Origin: Thermosulfurimonas sp.
Lineage (GTDB): Bacteria > Desulfobacterota > Thermodesulfobacteria > Thermodesulfobacteriales > Thermodesulfobacteriaceae
Reading direction: 5' to 3'
DNA: 8,340 nucleotides
NCBI GenBank assembly: GCA_015487645.1
Contig: WFPH01000164.1
Coordinates: 1-8,340 of the forward strand
The position numbers and the translations under genes are program-made. Under the pieces are notes generated by a model. It was not told where the DNA came from, ran no database searches, and saw nothing but the letters and a program-made list of their open reading frames with translations. Shown here in pieces: positions 5,648-8,340 of the stretch. Each line of letters opens with the position of its first letter. Position 1 is the stretch's first letter.

Positions 5648-6723
5648 AGGAGGAGGGAATCTCCGAGGCGTTTTATACGGAGATCTTTAAGCCAGAGGGC
5701 CTGTGAAAGCTTGGTCGGGCCTTTTCCGGCCACCGCTGGCGGGGCTTCTTTCCCGCCGATGATCACCGGCCCCAGGAAGAAGAAGATTTCATCCACCAGC
5801 CCGGCGTCAAGGAAGCTTCCGTGGACCTCTCCCCCGCCCTCCACCAGCACCGAAAGGATTTCCCTCTGAGAGAGGGCCTCAAGGAGGGCTCCGAGGTCCA
5901 CCCAACCGGCCTTCTCCGGAATCCGGATGACCTCCACCCCCAGATCCCTAAAGAGCCTTTCCCTTTCGGGATCGGCCCCCTCCCCGCAGACGATCCAGGT
6001 GGGGACCTCCTGGGCGGTCCGGAAGATCCTGAATTCTGGGGAGAGGGAAAGACGGGTGTCGAGGACGATCCTTACCGGGTTCCGGCCGCCCGGAAGGCGG
6101 CAGGTGAGCTCGGGATCATCGGCCTCCACGGTTTTCCGCCCCACCAGGATAGCGTCGCAGAGATCTCTCAGGCGGTGGGTGTAGCGGCGGGCCTCCTCCC
6201 CGGTGATCCACCTGGAGTCCCCGGTACGGGTGGCGATGCGGCCGTCAAGGCTTGCAGCCACCTTCAGGATCACCCATGGCCGTCCGGTGATGACCCGTTT
6301 CAGAAAAAAACGGGTGAGATATCGACATTCTTTCTCGAGCACTCCGACCCGCACCTCAAGGCCCCGACTCCGGAGGTATACCAACCCCCCGCTGGCCCTG
6401 GGGTTGGGGTCCCGGGTCCCGATTACCACCCGGCGGATGCCGGCCGCTAGAATGGCCCCGGTGCAGGGTGGGGTGCGGCCGTGGTGGTGACAGGGCTCAA
6501 GGGTCACATAGAGAGTAGCTCCGCGGGCCCTTTCTCCGGCCCGGGCCAGAGCTACAGCCTCGGCGTGCGGCTCCCCGGCCCGGCGGTGATAGCCTCGGGC
6601 GAGGACCTCACCACTTTCCGGATCCACCACCACCGCTCCCACTGGCGGGTTGGGGCTTGTGCGACCGAGCCCCTTTCGGGCCTCCTTAAGGGCCAATCGC
6701 ATGTAAAAACGGTCGTCTTTCAT
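5599..6723 (-). CDS. ribD: Bifunctional riboflavin biosynthesis deaminase/reductase
   Basis: A 374-residue protein close to the usual RibD length, catalysing two successive riboflavin steps: deamination of the pyrimidine intermediate, then NADPH-dependent reduction of its ribosyl side chain. The deaminase domain (about 1-145) has TSPNPPVGAVV, the zinc ligand and catalytic pair HAE at 53-55, and PCHHHGRTPPC, with zinc cysteines C78 and C87. The reductase domain (about 148-360) begins at RPWVILKVAASLDGRIA, has SRWITGEEAR and GRKTVEADDPELTCR, and ends with VEGGGEVHGSFLDAGLVDEI. The ATG at 6721-6723 has no clear Shine-Dalgarno and lies only a few bases from its candidate promoter. No FMN riboswitch fits in the 26-base gap upstream, and no other rib genes are in the window, so ribD stands alone here. 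Confidence 0.96.
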   Translation of the reverse strand: MKDDRFYMRLALKEARKGLGRTSPNPPVGAVVVDPESGEVLARGYHRRAGEPHAEAVALARAGERARGATLYVTLEPCHHHGRTPPCTGAILAAGIRRVVIGTRDPNPRASGGLVYLRSRGLEVRVGVLEKECRYLTRFFLKRVITGRPWVILKVAASLDGRIATRTGDSRWITGEEARRYTHRLRDLCDAILVGRKTVEADDPELTCRLPGGRNPVRIVLDTRLSLSPEFRIFRTAQEVPTWIVCGEGADPERERLFRDLGVEVIRIPEKAGWVDLGALLEALSQREILSVLVEGGGEVHGSFLDAGLVDEIFFFLGPVIIGGKEAPPAVAGKGPTKLSQALWLKDLRIKRLGDSLLLHGLSETGSRILESTS

Positions 6724-6733
6724 CTCGGATTTG

Positions 6734-6742
6734 CTTATAATA
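6734..6742. promoter_or_regulatory. Overlapping divergent -10 elements between ribD and the regulator
   Basis: CTTATAATA gives TATAAT on the plus strand (6736-6741) and TATAAG or TATTAT on the minus strand. The whole gap between the two ATG codons is 26 bases. Plus-strand transcription would begin near 6748, at or next to the ATG at 6750. Minus-strand transcription would begin about 3-7 bases before the ribD ATG. No convincing -35 is seen for either direction, and neither gene has a Shine-Dalgarno. Both messages may therefore be leaderless or nearly so, and the two promoters should compete. Confidence 0.5.
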
Positions 6743-6749
6743 AACTTTG

Positions 6750-8099
6750 ATGTCTTCCGAAAGACCCGTCATCCTGATCGTGGACGACGACCAAAGTTTC
6801 CGGGAGTTTCTGGGGCTTTTCCTGGAAAAAGAAGGCTATCGGGTTCTTACCGCCGGGGATGGCTTTGAAGCCCTTGATCTGATTGAGAAGGAAACGCCGG
6901 ATCTCATCCTCCTAGATCTCCGTATGCCGGAGATGGGGGGGCTGGAGTTCCTCGAGAACGTGCGCCAGAAGGGGCATGAAACTCCGGTTATCGTGATCAC
7001 CGCCTATGCTTCTCTGGATTCGGCGGTCAAGGCCAAGAGGGAGGGGGCCTACGACTATCTTCCGAAACCCTTTCGGCTGGAGGATCTTCGACGAAAGCTA
7101 AAAGAGGCCCTGAAGAAACCACCCCCCGAGGAGAATCCGCCTGAGGAATTCATGGGGATTGTGGGCCGAAGCCCGGCTATGCGAAGGCTCTTCGCCCTTC
7201 TGCCCAAAATTGCCCGGGCCGAAAGTAATGTCCTTATTACGGGCGAATCCGGAACGGGCAAAGAGCTGGTGGCCCGAGCCATTCATCAACTGTCTCCCAG
7301 ACGGGAAAAACCTTTTGTGGTGGTGAATTGCGGAGGTATCCCCGGAACGCTGCTTGAATCCGAACTTTTCGGTTACAAGGCCGGAGCTTTTACCGGAGCG
7401 AAACACGATAAACCCGGCCTTTTCGCTCAGGCCCACGGCGGGACGATCTTCCTTGACGAAGTCGGGGATCTTCCGCCCGAACTTCAGGTGAAACTTTTGC
7501 GCGTGGTGGAGTACAAGAGTTTTACCCCCTTAGGAAGTCCCAAAGAGGTCCAGGTGGATGTGCGCATCATCTCGGCCACCAACAAAGATCTTGAGGAGGA
7601 GGTGCGAGCCGGGCGCTTTCGACAGGACCTCTATTTCCGTCTCAACGTCCTTTCGGTCCATCTCCCCCCTCTCCGGGAAAGACGGGAGGATATACCCCTT
7701 CTGGTGGAGCATTTTTTGAAGAAGTATTCCGAAAAGATGGGGAAGGTCGGCCTTGGTATTTCCGAATACGCCTTGAAGGCCCTCATGGAATACGATTTTC
7801 CGGGAAACGTACGGGAACTCGAAAACATTATTGAACGTTCGGTGGCCCTGGAGTCCGGTCCTCTCATCCTGCCCGAGACTCTGACTCTCAGAGCCGAAAA
7901 GCTTCCCCCTTCCCAGGAGATCCCGGCCAAACTTCCTCCGGAAGGACTCCATTTAGAAGATTTTTTGGCGGAGATCGAAAAACGTCTTCTGAAGGAGGCC
8001 CTGGCCCGAACGGGAGGACGCAAAGAGGAAGCCGCTAGGCTCCTTGGACTATCTCCCCGGTCTTTTAGGTACCGTCTGCAAAAATATCAGTTGGGATAA
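6750..8099 (+). CDS. NtrC-family sigma54-dependent response regulator
   Basis: A 449-residue regulator with the full three-domain NtrC plan. The receiver domain (about 6-120) has the acidic pocket D12-D14, the phospho-acceptor Asp56 in LLDLRMP, Thr84 and Lys106 in LPKP. The AAA+ domain (about 136-370) has Walker A GESGTGKE (165-172), the sigma54-contacting GAFTGA loop (212-217), Walker B GGTIFLDE (230-237) and FRQDLYFRLNV. The C-terminal Fis-type helix-turn-helix (about 405-446) ends in AARLLGLSPRSFRYRLQKY. When phosphorylated it should form a hexamer and open sigma54 promoters. An in-frame TTG lies directly before the ATG; I chose the ATG, with an apparently leaderless message. A membrane protein resembling a PilS-type kinase follows 2 bases later, so a PilR-like role is possible, but the targets cannot be read from this window. 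Confidence 0.95.
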   Translation: MSSERPVILIVDDDQSFREFLGLFLEKEGYRVLTAGDGFEALDLIEKETPDLILLDLRMPEMGGLEFLENVRQKGHETPVIVITAYASLDSAVKAKREGAYDYLPKPFRLEDLRRKLKEALKKPPPEENPPEEFMGIVGRSPAMRRLFALLPKIARAESNVLITGESGTGKELVARAIHQLSPRREKPFVVVNCGGIPGTLLESELFGYKAGAFTGAKHDKPGLFAQAHGGTIFLDEVGDLPPELQVKLLRVVEYKSFTPLGSPKEVQVDVRIISATNKDLEEEVRAGRFRQDLYFRLNVLSVHLPPLRERREDIPLLVEHFLKKYSEKMGKVGLGISEYALKALMEYDFPGNVRELENIIERSVALESGPLILPETLTLRAEKLPPSQEIPAKLPPEGLHLEDFLAEIEKRLLKEALARTGGRKEEAARLLGLSPRSFRYRLQKYQLG

Positions 8100-8101
8100 C
8101 C

Positions 8102-8340
8102 ATGAATTTTACTTCCTTTTTGATAAGACTTTTGCTTTCTTTCCTTGTCTTTTTGTTTCTCTTTGAATTCCATTATTCTTTTGTCTTCTATTTTTTAGGT
8201 TTTTATCTTTTGTTGTATGCGATTTTGATTTTTTGTGGTTCGCGATATTTAAGTGAGCATTTTCTTTTTTGGTCTGGGAAAATTTTAGATTTTCTTTTGA
8301 TATTCATTATCCTTTTTTATACCGGTGGGCGAGAAAGTCC
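8102..8340 (+). CDS. Membrane-sensor N-terminus, probable PilS-like histidine kinase (partial)
   Basis: The frame opens at an ATG 2 bases after the regulator stop and stays open for 79 codons to the window edge. The product begins MNFTSFLIRLLLSF and is almost entirely hydrophobic, with about three transmembrane segments (roughly residues 6-22, 26-47 and 62-74). The last visible residues, FYTGGRESP, match the TGGxxSP motif found at a membrane boundary in PilS-type sensor kinases. The kinase domains would lie beyond the window, so the assignment rests on this motif and on the neighbouring sigma54 regulator. The start has no strong Shine-Dalgarno (GGGAT in the preceding gene at best). Composition is strikingly different: about 30% GC overall and about 30% G/C at third codon positions, against clearly GC-rich genes before it. 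The gene is cut by the window, not visibly broken. Confidence 0.7.
   Translation, partial: MNFTSFLIRLLLSFLVFLFLFEFHYSFVFYFLGFYLLLYAILIFCGSRYLSEHFLFWSGKILDFLLIFIILFYTGGRES

Noticed and set aside
5821..6450. Plus-strand open frame opposite ribD (209 codons)
   Set aside because: It is antisense to ribD, whose catalytic motifs are intact. The translation is Pro/Gly-rich with no recognisable domain.
6724..6749. FMN riboswitch upstream of ribD
   Set aside because: The gap is only 26 bases, far too short for the aptamer, and no conserved helices are present.
1..8340. CRISPR arrays, insertion sequences, tRNA or rRNA genes
   Set aside because: No spaced direct repeats, transposase motifs, terminal inverted repeats or RNA-gene cores were seen, and nearly every base is accounted for by protein genes.

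Overview
The window is a compact, GC-rich bacterial chromosome segment holding mostly core genes. Coding density is close to total, genes overlap by a few bases, and the proteins are rich in Glu, Lys and Arg, which suggests a thermophile. An NtrC-type sigma54 activator next to a probable PilS-like kinase, together with this style of sequence, would fit a deep-branching Desulfobacterota or Thermodesulfobacteriota-type organism. That placement is inference; there is no rRNA or other phylogenetic marker here. I see no mobile element, CRISPR array, tRNA or rRNA.

Layout. (1) Positions 1-64 may hold the last codons of a plus-strand gene with a CxxC motif (weak). (2) A minus-strand operon runs from about 2790 down to 80: an isoprenylcysteine-carboxylmethyltransferase-like membrane methyltransferase, an AmpG-like MFS permease coupled to it by a GTGA overlap, and an unusual J-domain protein. 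(3) A divergent plus-strand operon runs from 2851 to 5647: an unrecognised all-helical protein, endonuclease III (nth), an RluD-family pseudouridine synthase, and dephospho-CoA kinase (coaE). Each gene overlaps the next by 8-17 bases. (4) ribD, on the minus strand (6723 down to 5599), converges on coaE with a 49-base tail-to-tail overlap. (5) A sigma54-dependent response regulator (6750-8099) diverges from ribD across only 26 bases. It is followed 2 bases later by the start of a hydrophobic, T-rich gene (8102 to the window end), probably the membrane-sensor domain of its partner histidine kinase.

How the genes work together. The 2851-5647 operon mixes housekeeping functions (DNA base-excision repair, rRNA modification, CoA synthesis) behind an uncharacterised first gene. 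ribD makes a riboflavin precursor. The regulator and putative kinase form a two-component system that should activate sigma54 promoters located elsewhere. The methyltransferase, permease and J-protein share an operon, but no common pathway is evident.

Points most worth a second look: the abrupt fall to about 30% GC at the kinase gene; two divergent promoter regions, each built on a symmetric TTATAA core, one of which probably gives leaderless or near-leaderless mRNAs; and two poorly understood proteins, the first gene of the nth operon and the J-domain protein. I did not find convincing evidence of a wholly new multi-gene system.
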